Origin: Trileptium ribeirensis
Taxonomy: Eukaryota; Nematoda; Enoplea; Enoplida; Thoracostomopsidae
DNA length: 64,000 nt
Assembly: GCA_030248225.1 (NCBI GenBank)
Contig: JASANE010017384.1
Location: 1-64,000, forward strand
Reading direction: 5' to 3'
The position numbers and the translations under genes are program-made. Below are positions 37,601 to 52,600 of the stretch, one piece after another (position 1 is the stretch's first letter; every line of letters starts with the position of its first letter). The notes beneath the pieces were generated by a model that saw only the letters and a program-made list of their open reading frames with translations, was not told the origin of the DNA and did no database searches.

Positions 37601-40600
37601 TCATCAAATCTTGCGAAATCCATCGTTTTGAACTGGTCAATCGGTGGTCGAATATAATGGCAGTACGGTGCTTGTTTGATCTGTTCCAGTTGACGAATGC
37701 AACAAACATATGCCAGCTTTGACTGTACTTCTGCCATGCTCAGAACCTAAAGTTAAACAATTATAACAATTATCGCTCAAAGCATATTTCACAACCTTTT
37801 AGGTTGCTTGTTTGGCCGAAAAACCCAACTGACAAGGTATGCAAGCGAGCTAAAACCACAGAGGGTTGATAAAACGTAATAAAATTTGGCTAAAATATAC
37901 TCCAAATCAGTGTTTTTCTTTTTTATATGTACATCTCAGGCGTATTCCACTTCCGCGCCCAATAAACAGCAGAAATTAAGCGGATGGTTGGGTGTCCACC
38001 CACATGCTTTAGACAAACCAGGTGTTCCGCCATCTCCGTGGGGTTAATGCTACACAACACAACCGTTAAGGGTATTTATCGGCAATAAATTAATAAATTA
38101 AGCTTTTTGTATTTATTATTATACTGATTTCAAACAAAGATGATGGATGTTAGCTGGTAAATAGTTGAACTAAAAGAACTTTCACAATGGGCCCAGGCAC
38201 TTGGGTAGCAATGCGCAAAAAGTTCGCTGGAACCACGGCGTATTATAGTATTTAAATTTTGTAGGCTGCAAATATATTTTTAATTAAATACACAGCCTAA
38301 ATTTTCAGATTCTATATATTACTAACACCGGGCAAAAAATTACATTAAGTTAGAGATAAATAAAAATAAAGACTACTGTACCCACCTTTATAGGTTTCGC
38401 CCACGGATTCCATCGATGCCACATCACCCACCATCCAGACAAATGTGTTCCGTAGTCGGTCAAATCTTGGTCATCTTCAGCGCCTACGTCAACTGCAATG
38501 ACTGACCGAGCGCCCTGACTTCGCATTACGTCGGCTGAAACATATTTTACGTGGCGTTTTTAAAACGCAAAGACAATAATCATAATTATAGATTTTAACA
38601 TATAAACTACTAGTGTTGCGAAGCCGCGCAAGAACACCATCGAAATGACTCGCGCGATTCGGCTTATCTGAGTTGTTGGCGTAGCTTTATTGACGGTGTT
38701 TATTACCTTTAGATCGTGGATCATCCATGATTTTGACAAACTTAGTTAGAATCAATTTAAGGGAACGACATAAAAACAGTTTATAAATATAAATAAAACC
38801 CATCATTACTTTATTAAGTGAACCGGAGCGAAGGGAGTTTTCTACAACAGAGCATAGACAATGTGCTAAAAATTAATCGTTTTTGTCCGTCTGCTCTTCG
38901 CACTATCCACCAGACTGATGGATTTTCGCAAGTATTCATTCGGCGCGTAATAGAATGCATTTATAACCCTAGCTTTGTGCTTAAGCTAAACTGTAATGAT
39001 TTCCTACCAAATTCTAACGAAAGCAACGAATTTTAAACCTTACATTTTGACCATTTTATACCTTAACATGTAGGTTATAATCCTTGCCCCGGCATCAGAA
39101 CAAAAAATTGAGACAGCCGTGGAACCTTTCTTCCCAAATTACAACTTTACAGCTATGTATTTATGCCAGAGCATCAGGTTTCGAGCTATCACCTAAAGCT
39201 TAAAAATATCCAAAAAATTTGCAAAATATTGACAACGGTTTTTTCCTTGTTTGGCGGCGAATTATGGATTTATTGGGCTATTTAATAAGCTAAATACATT
39301 GGTTTCCTTGTTTTGAACTGTTGCTATAGTATTAATTTTAAGGGATAGAATATGTGGTACATTTGCGAAAACTTTGGCACTAAAATAGCCAGATATTGCC
39401 TGTTTCTTAACACAGATATTGCATGTACATAGTACGCCTACTCTTTAGGTTTCAGGTAATGCGATATAACTTGCTGTATTTGCGGAGTAAGCATCACATA
39501 ATATAGGCGCTAGAGCATATAAAACAACTTTTCAATTACAATTCTCTTAAAATATATGATTTATAAATTTCAAAGTTTTTTAGTGTTTTGGGCATTAGCG
39601 GAGAAAATAAAGAGTTCCTGATATGTGCTTAAGATAGCCGTAGCAATGGCAAAGTACCATTGCCAGAGTGGGACTTTAAAGAAGGCCTGAGACGCTGAAT
39701 TTCGAACTTTGCAATAATCACTAGGTGAAGATTAGCGGCATTCACTTAGTTCCCCTTCGATGCGGGAGTAACTAGTTATAATATATCCATTCTGGATCGT
39801 TAAGCAGTTTATTAATCCGTATCACAGTATAATGACCAAAATTATTGAACACTAAGGTTGATCCCGTTACGTAAATTAGAGTTAAATTTTTGTTTTTGGA
39901 CCGAGTGTAAGAACCGCCATCCTGAGTGAGTACGTGTGAGTGTGTGTCTGATCGAGCATGAATTGACTGAATACTTTTAACCTTAATGAAATTAGAGTCA
40001 TTCGCTATGGATAACCGTGCAATCATTGTTGCATAAACATACGATAACTGAATATTTGTTATTGTATCGCTTGTATGTATACTTTTAAATACTTGCACAA
40101 TGCGCATATACCGTCGTGTATTTACTTGTTTACCATTGTTGGCCCGTGCGTTTGTTGCAGTATATTAGTTCTCGTTTTGGGTTAAAAGGAATTATTCGCG
40201 TATCTCGGAGAACCATTTTGGAACTTTCGACATTGTGAGATAAAGAACTAGCGACTCATAATGAACCTGTTGCTGTGGATATATTGTACACACCTAGATA
40301 TATCGCCTTCTTTGGTTAACCATTTTAATGCATGGCTGAAGCACCATGAGAACAACATGGTCGATATACATATATCTCATACTTTCAGGGTTTGTTGAAA
40401 ATCGTATCGAATCCATAAATATAAGTGATTCATCGTGCTAATTGTATGATGTATCAGTGCCACTGTATGTTCTACCGTTATAATAATTATATGATCTATT
40501 GCTATAACTGTGTGGAATTGTATGAATGATGATTGAATATTCGATTTGAGTATAAATAGTGTGTGATTATAATGGTAATTGTACAAAGAGTACGTATATG

Positions 40601-43600
40601 AACCATCAAATTAACGTGAACTTTCTATCTTTACCGCACCGTTTGTGAATGATATGATGATGATGGTGATTAGATCGTTGTATCACTGCCGTCAGGTATG
40701 CTGCACAACGGTCAAATGTTGTTAGTTGAAGGTGACGTTTCAAAGCATCGTCTTAAGTAGCTTTCTAAAGGCCACGATTGCGTCAACAGATCGCATTGTC
40801 ACTGGAATATCGTTCCACATCGATGGCGCAAAACAGTCAAAGCTGTTGGTAATTCTTCGTGGAATAATTTGTTCCAGGCTGTTAAACAGTCGTTCGCTGT
40901 CACACAATTGTAGACATATTGTGGACCGTCACCACACAGGCATTTGTATGTTAAGCAGGCTACTTTGAAGATGATATGGTTTTATATGGAGCCAGTGTAA
41001 CTCTCGTAGTAGTGGAGTCATGATTATTGATTATATAATGACTATCATTGATTTGTATACTGGGCATGTGAAATTTACATGAATTACTTATTAACTTTAA
41101 TTTATAATTGCAATCCACGTATAAGTTATCCGTTTCTGGTCGACCAATTCTGGTAGGGTATCTCAAGGTACATTAACGGTTCCGACCTACCATCATTATT
41201 TGTTGTATCTTGATTTGTTACCCGTAATAGCCATGGTACGCTCTAAAGGAATGTTTATGATATGTATATATACAACCGGCCGGGTTTGTTTTGGGAGGGG
41301 GTGGTAGCGGCCCCGTTACCTTACCAGACCCGTTCCGCGACTTGCGCTCCTATTATTTTGCGTGTAAAATGACATGACGGTACTAATTAAGAGAAAATAT
41401 GAATTTAGGACATTTGTGAAAAAAATTTGTGGCCCGAAGAACCCGTCCCGACCGCCACTACCAATAAAACAGTGTCTTGAGTTGTGGCAGTTCGCCGTGT
41501 AACGAACGGCACATTTCACAAAAATCTGAAATTTGTAAGTACAAAACATAACTTATCAAATTCCTAAGAGTTCATTTTCACTGAAGAAAGCAGAAAATTG
41601 TAGTAAACAAAACGTTTTTCAAAGTATCAATTCCGAATCCTCGAAATTGAGGGTCAAAGTTGTTTCGGCACGGCTTAGCATTTGTAGGAACGAGCCACAC
41701 AAAACTTTTCGGACTTTCGAATGAGACCGAAAACTCTGTTCTGTCAGCAGAAAATCTTACATCCCATCAAGATCCGTTCAAAATTTACGGACTTAATGAA
41801 TAACTGAGTCACGTGTCGAAATTTGGGTGCTTTGATGATTTAGAAACTACTATTATTTTATTAATAACTTAATATTAAAATCTATATAAAATTAATAATA
41901 ATGTTCCCCGCGTTCTAAGGTCTAATTTGAACCCGGTACGGCTTGCTGTGCCCACCTTGGGTACAGTACCCTTATGAAAATTACGTAACGTTTCCCCATG
42001 GGCACGTCACCCATCACTGCATCCACCTTAGTGAGCCGTATTCATGAATGTAACTTACAGTACCCGCCAAAAATGACTGTCGCTCGCTCGCGACTCGCTC
42101 GCGACTCGCTCGAAATAAATTTGTTCTAAAAATAGAATTTTCTATTAATTTAAATAGTTGCGAAATCTCGAGCGAGCCACTCGCTCGCGACTCGCTCGAG
42201 ACTCGCTCGCGACTCGTTCGAACTCGCTCGCTCGAAATGCGACGGTCATTTTTGGCGAGTACTGTACTTACCCATAAGAAATAACCTCAACCTGTCTGGA
42301 ACTCTCGAAACATTCTTTTTCTATCGTAAACCTAGAAGGCTCGCCCATCAGCCGACTTTCCGTTATTCGTCTTACCCGCATGGTATTGGATATAAAAATG
42401 ATCGATCGACTCGAGGAGCCAAGTTCGAAGCTGACGCCCGCGCCTCGATTGAACCACTGCGTAAGAAGTTAAAAACCCCTTCTCCGTGTTGGTTTATTTT
42501 CCTTCATGCTTTTTTAGGAAATTAGTACAATGTTTGCATGGAACCGTGGCACCCACGCTTTATGTAAGTATTTATGTATGCAGGATATATGTATACGAGC
42601 ATATATATCTATATATTTATGTATTTATGTAAATATATAAGTTAGACAAAGTCAATTATTAATAATTTACATAAAATCAATATTATAATTTAGTTGACAT
42701 ATTTTGAGCAAATATTATGTAACTTTACTGATACAAAATTAGTATATTTAGATTACTAATACATTAATTATGTAAATTCACAATTACAAATTTAATATAT
42801 ATACTTTGCAAATAACAAACTGGCATAACTTTACATATATGTATAAATTAAATACATGAATATATCTATATGTAAATTCCTTTGTTATAAAATAAAACAG
42901 TATATCGTTAGTGCGTAAATTTGTAGCTATTAAGTCAATTTTAGGAAAGTAGTTATATAATTAAATTTAACATTTACAAATTATATGGCTAAAGGGATTA
43001 AATTTGAGGAGAAATGGCTAAATTTAAGGTTTTTAATGTGATAAGAATGAAGAGAATTTAAGAGTCTCGAAAAGTGGCACAAACAGGGAAATCACGATTT
43101 TGCTGACTTCAGACCTATGCTAGGAACGGGTTCTTTAAATCTGGGAACGTGGCAGCGCATATCATTTTACAAGCAAATTAATTACCCCTAATCCGAAGGA
43201 ATGTCAAAATTTCTTTTAGTTTCGACCGGTTTACGATAGCAGTTCCAATCAAAAAATTTAATTGTCTAATTGGAAAAAGATCGATACCCAGATGTTGATT
43301 AAAAGGTCTCCAATTGGTCGGAGACCAAAATGAAAGGAACTGGCGGTCGGGGTTATTCGGCCGTCTGGAAAATACAAACCAGCTTGACTTCGGCAGCGCT
43401 GAGACCGGTCGTTTTGCAGAGCGGCTCTGATGCTAGACTTTGTTCTGTGATTTCCGTGTTTCACATTCGTTTCGCTCTTCCTCTTTATATGGACTCGCCG
43501 TGGATGGCGCTTCGAAACGGGCGGAACGGAGATGGACTGGGCGACGTATGTAGGTATGGGAGGTGATGATAGTGAAGACGAAAGGATTCGTTAGATCTTT

Positions 43601-46600
43601 ACTGGCTCACGAGGTAGACCTTTTTGTAGTCGTTTGATTTATTGAATTACTGAACATTCAATAGCCTACTGTTGCCCTGTCCGTTAGGCCCGTACATGTA
43701 ATTCTCTTTACGACCGGAATTTAGGGTGGGCCATTCCTAAAGGAGTAAAACTAATTTAGCAAAAGTTATTCTCTTTCCCTCGTTCGTGACTTAGGACACA
43801 AAACCAACGCGATAATAGCGGAGACGAGTTAGGAGATTATATAGGAATTGGTCTTGAGCCGACAGACGTTAAATAATTTCCTTGGAACATAATTGAATCT
43901 TAAAACCTTGCTACCGTTTTGGTCTTCATTTATTTTACTAGGTTTTAACTCATGGCTTTAGCAGAGACTCCTACTCAAATCGCTTATTAACGCATGTGCA
44001 CATACAAAATTTATGAACAATACCGAAGTAATCTAATTTGTTATAGCATAAAATTCCATCCAGAAATTTTGTTAAAATTCTTAAAATCATTACATAATCC
44101 TTAGAACTCTCACAAGAGTCACTCAGGTTGACAGAATTTAGCCGGGCTAGTGAACCCAGTAACCCGAAATTGGGTCGTCCCACCTAAAATTTTAAACGCT
44201 TATAACTTAAAATTCCTTCCAAATGATTTTTTTAGAAATAGCAACCCTTTAGGTCTTTCATTTGAGCCCTCGAGCACGGCAAAGCCGTGGATCGTAAAAG
44301 TTATGAAGAATTTAAACCCAAGTGGAGGCAACAATTACTACATAGTTTCCTCAATAATAATTACTGTTTACCTGGAACGTTATTTACGTAGCATCCGTCA
44401 ACCAAATAATGCCCATCGACTGGATCACACATCGGAGGAAAGACACCGGCTATTGTCATGGAGCCCCTTGTATAGAGCCAAAGAGGACCTGAAAATACAA
44501 ATAATTCTTTATACATTGCAAAATTTTCAGTGATATATCTGTAAACGCTGTTATAATTCAAATATCATAAAATCAAATAATATTTCGTACATTATATCAC
44601 TTCGCCTATTTTAAAGGAAACTGTATAAAACTGAAGAGAAAAACTAATCATGAACCAAAACATAAAACATACCAACAAGCTTATGGTTGATCGCAAGATT
44701 CTAAATGACTGAAGTGAAATATTTAGATCAGAGATACACTTAAACGTATATTTTTGCAATGAAATCGTAGAAAAAAAATGATTTTCAAATATACTACTTC
44801 GCCTGGCGCGAACAAAACCCTTTAAACAGTCACAATTTTACAATAGGCGCTGGCCAAAATCAAAATAAGTCTACACAAACGAACATAAGTTAGAAAAACA
44901 ACAGATTTATGCGTTTGTTTCAAGCGGGCAATGTCACGACTTAGACTTGGGTTGAGGGTTGTATATAATTTGAAAGTTAGGCTAAATCTAATGTTATTAT
45001 ACCGAGAACGGCATATGATGCATTTCACTTCCGCTCCTAAAAGTTATACTGTCCATGCTGTATTTCCAAACTGACATCTCCGCAGAAAGGGTTAAGATTT
45101 TCGAGCTACCCCAGGGTAAATTTTGGCTTCTCCAGGTCAGTCCCCAGCTTCCCCAGGTATTCTGAGCCGAGGTGACATCAAAAATGATCGTCCTAACAAC
45201 TACTAACTCTATCGAGAGTGCAGAACGTAGTGAAGCATAGTCACACCTACGCTTTTTGCGTGCACAGCCAATCAGCTCTCGATAGCATACGTCGATATGC
45301 TATATGTGGATAACACATAAAACCGCACAATTTAGAACAAAACTAACACCAGCAATAAGTTTCCCATGCCCCAAAGCCCCAAGTTCAAGTTAACAGCCTC
45401 CCAGGATGTAACAGTAAAATTAGGAAATTTGGGTCGACGAATCATGGAGGCGTCATTCCCCCGTACCCACAGAACCATGGATCGCAGAACAAAATCAACA
45501 CCAGCAATGAGTTTGCCTTGCCCGAAAACCCCCAAGTAATAAAAAGTTTTCAGCCGCCCAGAACGTCAGAACAAATTTTCGAATTTTGGGTCGAAGAAAT
45601 ACTGGGGTGCCATACCTCATCAAACCCCATCAACCTTAAAAAGAGGCGTTGGCACTTATCATTTTCTATGAAACAAAACCAAGCAAAGAAAAAAAAAATT
45701 CGAAAGTTAAGATAAAAATATCCTTGCTTCCGTGAAGGGTACTAAAATGAGGTAAAAAACGTTTATTTTGCTCTCTAACCCCGAACCGTGGGACGTCATA
45801 CCGGCAATGCGTTTCCCATGCACAACTACCCACAGGTGATACTTATCAGCAGCCCAAGACGTCAGAACAAATTTTCAAATTTTGGGTCGAGGAACCATTG
45901 GGGCGCCATACCACCGTACCTCAAACCCCCATAAATCCAGAACCGGAGCCTTAATCGAAAAACAAAAAAGGGGCATCGGCATTTGTTTTTTACTATGAAA
46001 TGAAACCAACCAGAGAAAAAATTCGAAAGTTAAGATAAAAATAACCGTGTAAACTAAAATGGGCCAAAAACCCACGTTTTGACCCCTGACCCCGGAACCA
46101 TACCCCCAAATCAAAAATCGCTCCGGGATCTACGCGGTAAATCGAATATGCCGGTTCGAATTACCCCAAGGTCATGAAAATCGGTCAAGTCGATAACGAG
46201 TTATGACCAATCACACACACACAGACGGAATTTAAAAGATTTCGCCCGTGCAACACACAACCGCCACTAAGTTTCATTACGTTCTGAAAACGGTTATAAC
46301 AAAACTCAATTCTATTGCTTAATAGTTCGACTGTTCATAACTAAATCCCAAGTAAAATGAACCACGGCATGCATAAATACGCATTTTGGGTAGATTAATA
46401 ATAATAAATATGCTACAAAAACATCTACAAGGGTTATGACGGCATGAAGTGCTACAAACCCCCCAGTCAACCTGCGCAAGGTACGGTTTTACCTCCCGAT
46501 AACCTCGGGCAAAATCCCCCAGGTATTTCCGTTTCCTCCTAAATGGGAGCGGGGGCCTCAACTCAATGCACCCGAGGTAAAATTTTGATCCTGTGCAGAA

Positions 46601-49600
46601 GCCAGACAATGTTCGTAGAATTTTAGTTTTCACAAATACAACGATCGTTTACGTTTAAATTCAATAACTATTAAACAAACGTTATGTTTGTTTCTATGTA
46701 CTTATTCTGGCCTGTCCGCAGTGGGGTAAGGGGTGGGGGGACCCCCCACTTTCCAAATCCCCCATGTTCGTGAGATTTTCCCCCATGGCCGTCCCCCCCA
46801 CTGGGCCGAAACCCCCATGTTCAACTAATTCCAAAAAATTTTTTATGTCTGAAAATTTATCTTCTTTGCTTGCAAATTGTTTTTTAGACATTAATTACCA
46901 CTATTTATAATGGTAAAATATTGTTTTTAGCTTGAAAGTACATTCACAGTAGTAAAAATGCATGAAAATATGGAAATATTTTGTATTTTTAAGCAAAATT
47001 TATCCCCCCCACTTTGAAATTTCCCCCGAGAATGAACATGGGGGCCCCCCGAAGTTCCCCCCACTTTTCGGAGGGCTGTGGACAGGCCAGTTATTTCTGT
47101 GCGTGACTGAGCATAATTTTCTCTCCAATAATTCAGGCGAGGTTTAAGGATGATACCAATACATTTATAATATGCTTTCACATTACGTGAAGCATATACA
47201 TCGACAAACTTAACACTCGACAAGCTGCATTTACAATCACTTTATCCACACAGAAGATGAGGTTTTCATTAATTTCTATAGTCTGCTGTACATTTGCAAT
47301 CAGACATAGAATAGTTGCCGATGGTTTGCATACAACAAATCATCCATATGATAAAGTTTTTCCGCAGAGCACTTGCTTTAGATTATATATTTATGCGCAG
47401 CAATGATTTTGTTCATATTCTAATCCATTGTCCCCAAAGTATTTATCGTATACACGGTAAGAAAGCCAGATTTTGACACACGTATTGAAGCATGTTTCTT
47501 ATATCAATGAACTACAAAATTCAATGTCCATTATACCTGCTGTATGAACTCGTTGTTCGGAGGCAGTAATGTCAGTGGTAACTGTGAAGTAAGGCAACCA
47601 AAGATCTTCGACTAAATCAATAGCAAATACTGATTTGATTGTTTCATTGAACTTGAAACCCGTAAAGACGGCTGTTACCGGATACGTGAGGTCCCACAAC
47701 TTGTTCCAAATGTAGCACATTTCCTGAAATTAAAATGCGCTACCGCCACTATATACAGTGAACAGAATTTAGTTGCTAAGCGCTGGCTATATTTAGTTAA
47801 CAAATCTATACAATAGTGTCCTTCTAGAGGCTGCCTGCTAAGAAGCGGAGTATCAGATCTTGCCCTTATACTTCCTCGCTTGCAATGTAATTCATATAAA
47901 ATTTCTATAAAATTAAAACAGCAATAATCAGCACGTATCATGACGGTAACATAATATTACATTGGATTATTTCGAAAACCGGCGGTCTAACCATTGAAAA
48001 AGAGCAAGTCTATAACTAATGCAGTGAAATCCAGCACATTGATCGGAGCACGGCGAAGCCGAGCGAAGCGTTTTTATTTTCTGTCTGGGAGTAAAAAGGT
48101 CGATGTCCGTCCGTTCGTTCGTTCGGTCCGACGGATCTCAAGAACTACTGAACCGATTTAAAAAAACTTTTTTTGTTTGAAAGCCTAGCATGTCAGAGTG
48201 TGCACCTGATATTTCGGATTAAAAAACTTCGAGTGGTTAATTAGTAATTAGCTAATTAGTTAATTTTATGCAGCTAAAATAGAGAATTTTGCAATATTTG
48301 TGTTATTTATTGAAATAGAATCGTTTCAAACAAACCATTATAGGGTTTTTTGGGTCGAAGAATTCAAATATAATATTTTTATCAATGATAAAGCCCTATG
48401 CCCTATGCAATGTAGTTACAAGAACATAAAATTGAGTACATTCGTAATGCCACAGCGCAAGCTCCGCTCACAAATTTTAGTAGTATACTGCGACTATATT
48501 GCTCCCTTGTTCGTCATACGCTCTCTTTGCCTAGTACACAGTTAAGCGTTCTTAAGCCTTCACTAAACTGATCCTTAATATTCTTAAAGTACAGTTAGAA
48601 CTTAATATGTTTGCAAAGCATAAATTCACCAGTGATTTATTTTTGTCATTCCTACGATTTAGCTTCAGCTAAAATTACTGCAAAGCCTAAACAACAAATA
48701 TCGGAAAAAGAACCGTAAAATGATTTGCGGAAGTTTGCTGTTACATGAGCTACAGTGTACATATGTTTGAACAAATGCACTTAGCTTGCCTACTGTTTCT
48801 AAATAAAACTAAATAAATGCTTACTGTGTAACTGTCGACGCGTGCTAAGCCAGACAGCTATTGCTTTGTCGAGTTTGTTCAATGGGAACAGCAATATTTA
48901 TTTTATCATCGTGATATGTAGGAATGATTATGTGTGTTATAGCCTCGTCGTCAGCAGCTGTAAAAGTCAACGTACTTCAAACCACGACTTGGCCCGCGTA
49001 ATACAAGAAGTCACGTTGAGCGAATCTGCAAGAAGGCCACCCATGAAAGCACCAATGCTCGTACCTCCGATCATATCAATAGGTACACCGTATTCGCGCA
49101 ATGCTTTAATGACACCCAAATGCGCAGCGCCTCTGGAACCAAATTGTAAAGCCCGTTTTAATACAGCACGCGAGCTCGCAAAAAATGGATCAACGAGAAT
49201 GACCTATGTGTTGGCTGGTTACGACGCCTTTCGCTATGATGTAACTAGTTCACTATCATGTCCGCAACGATTTCAAGTAAATTCTGTATAAGCTTTATGA
49301 GACGGCACTTAGTGCTGGACAGTCAATTTATAATAGAGAATCTTTGTTTTATGCATGCAGAAACAAAGTGATTACTAATCGTTGTGCTGTCCACAAGGTC
49401 GAAATGACCTCTGTATTGACTGGTTACGACGCCTTTTGCTATGATGTAACTAGTTCACTATCATGTCCGCAACGATTTCAAGTAAATTCTGTATAAGCTT
49501 TATGAGACGGCACTTAGTGCTGGACAGTCAATTTATAATAGAGAAACTTTGTTTTATGAATGCAGAAACAAAGTGTTTACTAATCGTTGTGCTCTCCACA

Positions 49601-52600
49601 AGGTCGAAATACTGCACGTGAGATTGACCAGGGGCCCCAGTGTACGTGTGTGATATGGAGGAACCACAAATGGCTGGAAGCGATTTTCCTCAGGTAACCT
49701 TGTCCTTCGGCTCATTCTGGTGCTTATATAATTGCACTTTATTGTCTTGACACATCCTTGTAACACGTGTGTCGTGGTGTTCGTTACATATAATTTTGTT
49801 TATATATAAAAATCTAAAAAAATTTTGTTACTATGCGTAACTTTTCAACGGTTGTTAATAATTATATTCAATTATAAACACTTGCTAACGGAAACAGTCT
49901 CCCAAGCACAAAAAATTTAAGTTTCCAGCGTCATCTCAAAATACGGTATACGCTGTACGCAAACCTTACGAAGCCGCCGAGATCCCGGCGAGGTCAAAAC
50001 CCGGAAATCCCTCCCCTCCACGGGGATAGAGAATGCTTCACTGACATACAGCAATAACATTCAAAAATTTCGCACCTGATTTCTGGGCTCTCCATTCGCT
50101 GAAAATTTTGCCAGACGGCATGAACCCGGGCCCCTGGTTCGCAATCAGGGAGCGCCCAATTTTTTAAAAAAGACAAAAGGGTTCCAAAATCATGTCAGAA
50201 ACGCTGCCAAAATACGCTTCATGAAACCTACGAAATTTAGTACAAATTTTTATAAAATTTTATGTGATTTGGGGGTTGTTTTTGCCGAGCAGAAACAAAA
50301 AAAATTTGCCAAATGGTGATGAACCGTATGTAACCCAAAATTGTGCCAGAAAAAACTTGAAAATGTCAGCCCCCCCAACCAACTTGGAGAGCCCAGGATT
50401 TATAAAATATCATGGAAATAAACCGAGTCTGAAACATGGTATACAGTAATGTACATTGGACAGGAAAGACGTCTCAAAATAATTTTTTGTAACGCTTAAT
50501 TATGTTTTTGATTTCGTTTTTTATACTTGGTCATATTCATGACAATAGCACCCAAAATTATATAGAGCAAAAATAAAAAACCCATCAATAAAATTAATGT
50601 TTCTTGCCTCTGATTGGCAACATTGACAATGATGGTGAAAGAGATAATGTTCCATATGCAAAATGATTAGCACATTCCGGAATTCAAAATCATTCATTTC
50701 CATGTCCGTTGCTACAACTAGCAAAATATATTTACCGATTCAAACGATTCCACAAATCACTAATAGCAGGAGTGTTCAAAATTAAAACGATATCGTTGGC
50801 ATCCACCGGGTCATCGTTAGGCATACATAGCAGGAGAACGGGTTCCAAACCTGGAATCCGCCTGCTTGGTACCCGGATGGGGAGTTCAGGAGCATAAACA
50901 ATCCAGAGTGGGCGATATCAGCAGGGAGTCAGACCGGCGAAAACCGTAGGCTGTTGTAGCTAATTTAAAGAAAATTTGACGAATAACCGCCCGGTTGATA
51001 TTGATGGAAAGGTATACAAAATATCCTGCCCAAAAGATATACACTAACTTGATTGATAGTTCATTTTTATAGTTTCTTTATCCCAACGGTCATATTATAA
51101 ATTGCTCAACCGGTATATCGCGCGACCTGCAACAGGACCGTTATAGAAATAGATTATATATACTAACCTTGCTCCACCGCCACCCAGTACAAGGCCAATG
51201 CCCTGACCGGACAAAATTCGAGCAAGCCGTCCAAAATCCGAAAATTTGTCCGCTGGCTGCGCATATACGCGTTCATATGCCTCCATCTAAAGATGAAAAC
51301 TAATATCAGAGCATTCATTAAATTTATTATTTTTTAATTCAATAAACATATGACTAGTGAGGAACCAGTAGCGACACGCCACAAGAGAAAACGCACCTCC
51401 GCGGGTGCCCTGTTCCTCCATAGCTCCTTGCCGGAATTTCGCAAGAAAATTAACCACACCAATCGTCTCAGCGAGTCAAAATACTTTGCATACACCAACG
51501 TCATTTTTTTCGACTTTTGAAACTCTGAGGCTCATATAGGAATTGGGGCCGCTCCTAGGGTACTATGACCCCTCATAACCCTTTGCCGGAACCTTGGAGG
51601 ACAAAATTAAACATTCCAATCTACTCAGCGGATCAAATTACCTTAAATGAGACTAAGTTCATTTTTTCGATTTCTGGACCCCTGAAGCTCATATTACTGC
51701 GACGTCTTCACCAGGGTGATCTGACCACCCATAACTCCTTACCGGAATCTTGAAGCTGTAAACTAACCACCAATCGACTTGGCGGGTGAAATTACCGCAT
51801 ATATAATTCCAAATTCGTTTATTTTAATTTTTTAAATAGTGAGCTATCAGAGAGAAAGGAATGGTGTCCTCCCGAGGGTGCCCTGGCCCTCCATAACTTC
51901 TTACCGAAGCCTCAGAGACGAAAATTAAAGACTGCAATCGACTCAGCGAATAAAATTACCTTAAATCAGACTAACTTAATTTTGCCGATTGTCTCCCGAG
52001 GGTGCCTTGACCACCTATATCTCCCTACCAAAACTTGAGAGGCCAAAACGAACCATTCCAATGGATTCAGCGGGTCAAATCATTTTTTACGATTTTTGGA
52101 CCCTGACGCCCATATAAGGAGTGGTGTCCTCCCGAGAGTGCGCTGACCACATAACTCCTTACAAAAACATCGGAGCACAATTCTGGCCATTCCAATGGAT
52201 TTAGCGAGTCAATTTACTCGCATTGTAATCCATTTTGTACCAAAACCGTAAGAAATGGACTAATTTTCAACTATTTTCCGTATATACTGAAAGTGTGACA
52301 TATATATATAATATAATATTAACATTATCATATTATGATTGTTCGTTGTCGAAATATAATGTTAAAGTTGCGAAACGGCATATCACCCCCTCCCCATCCA
52401 AAATCAATTTGGAGAGTTTTCAACGCTTCTTTAGCCCAAGATATACACAAACAACCATACAATGAAAAATCTAGTAATTAAACGATTCAGCAGAAGACAA
52501 AATGCATACGATTCAACTGTAAGTATAGCAAAAATTTCGATAATTTACTGGCATTGTATCAAATCTATTGATTCAATAGAATAGAATAAAATAAATAAGA

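Larger units (their letters stand above)
38535..44371 (-). other. Intron F-G of the esterase
   Basis: 5.84 kb. It contains a decayed LINE 3' end (40735-41020), a palindromic MITE (42056-42266), a low-complexity AT stretch with many TATATGTA words (42540-42960) and the inverted R11 relative (43230-44345). The rest is unassigned AT-rich DNA. Confidence 0.55.
44489..47536 (-). other. Intron E-F of the esterase
   Basis: 3.05 kb holding R2 copy 2 (45207-46275), a segment related to 14970-15110 (46470-46600: CCCAGGTATTTCC, CCTCCTAAATGGGAG) and an R3 MITE (46707-47090). The remaining DNA is unassigned. Confidence 0.55.
49133..51167 (-). other. Intron C-D of the esterase
   Basis: 2.03 kb containing the 205-bp tandem duplication (49200-49610) and R6 copy 2 (50089-50450). 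No exon seen. Confidence 0.55.

Noticed and set aside
37266..37709. 147-codon minus-strand frame
   Set aside because: It overlaps exon H out of frame. The conserved peptide is in another frame with proper splice sites.
48842..49291. 149-codon plus-strand frame
   Set aside because: It is the antisense shadow of esterase exon D and of the adjacent tandem duplication; the minus strand carries the conserved motifs.
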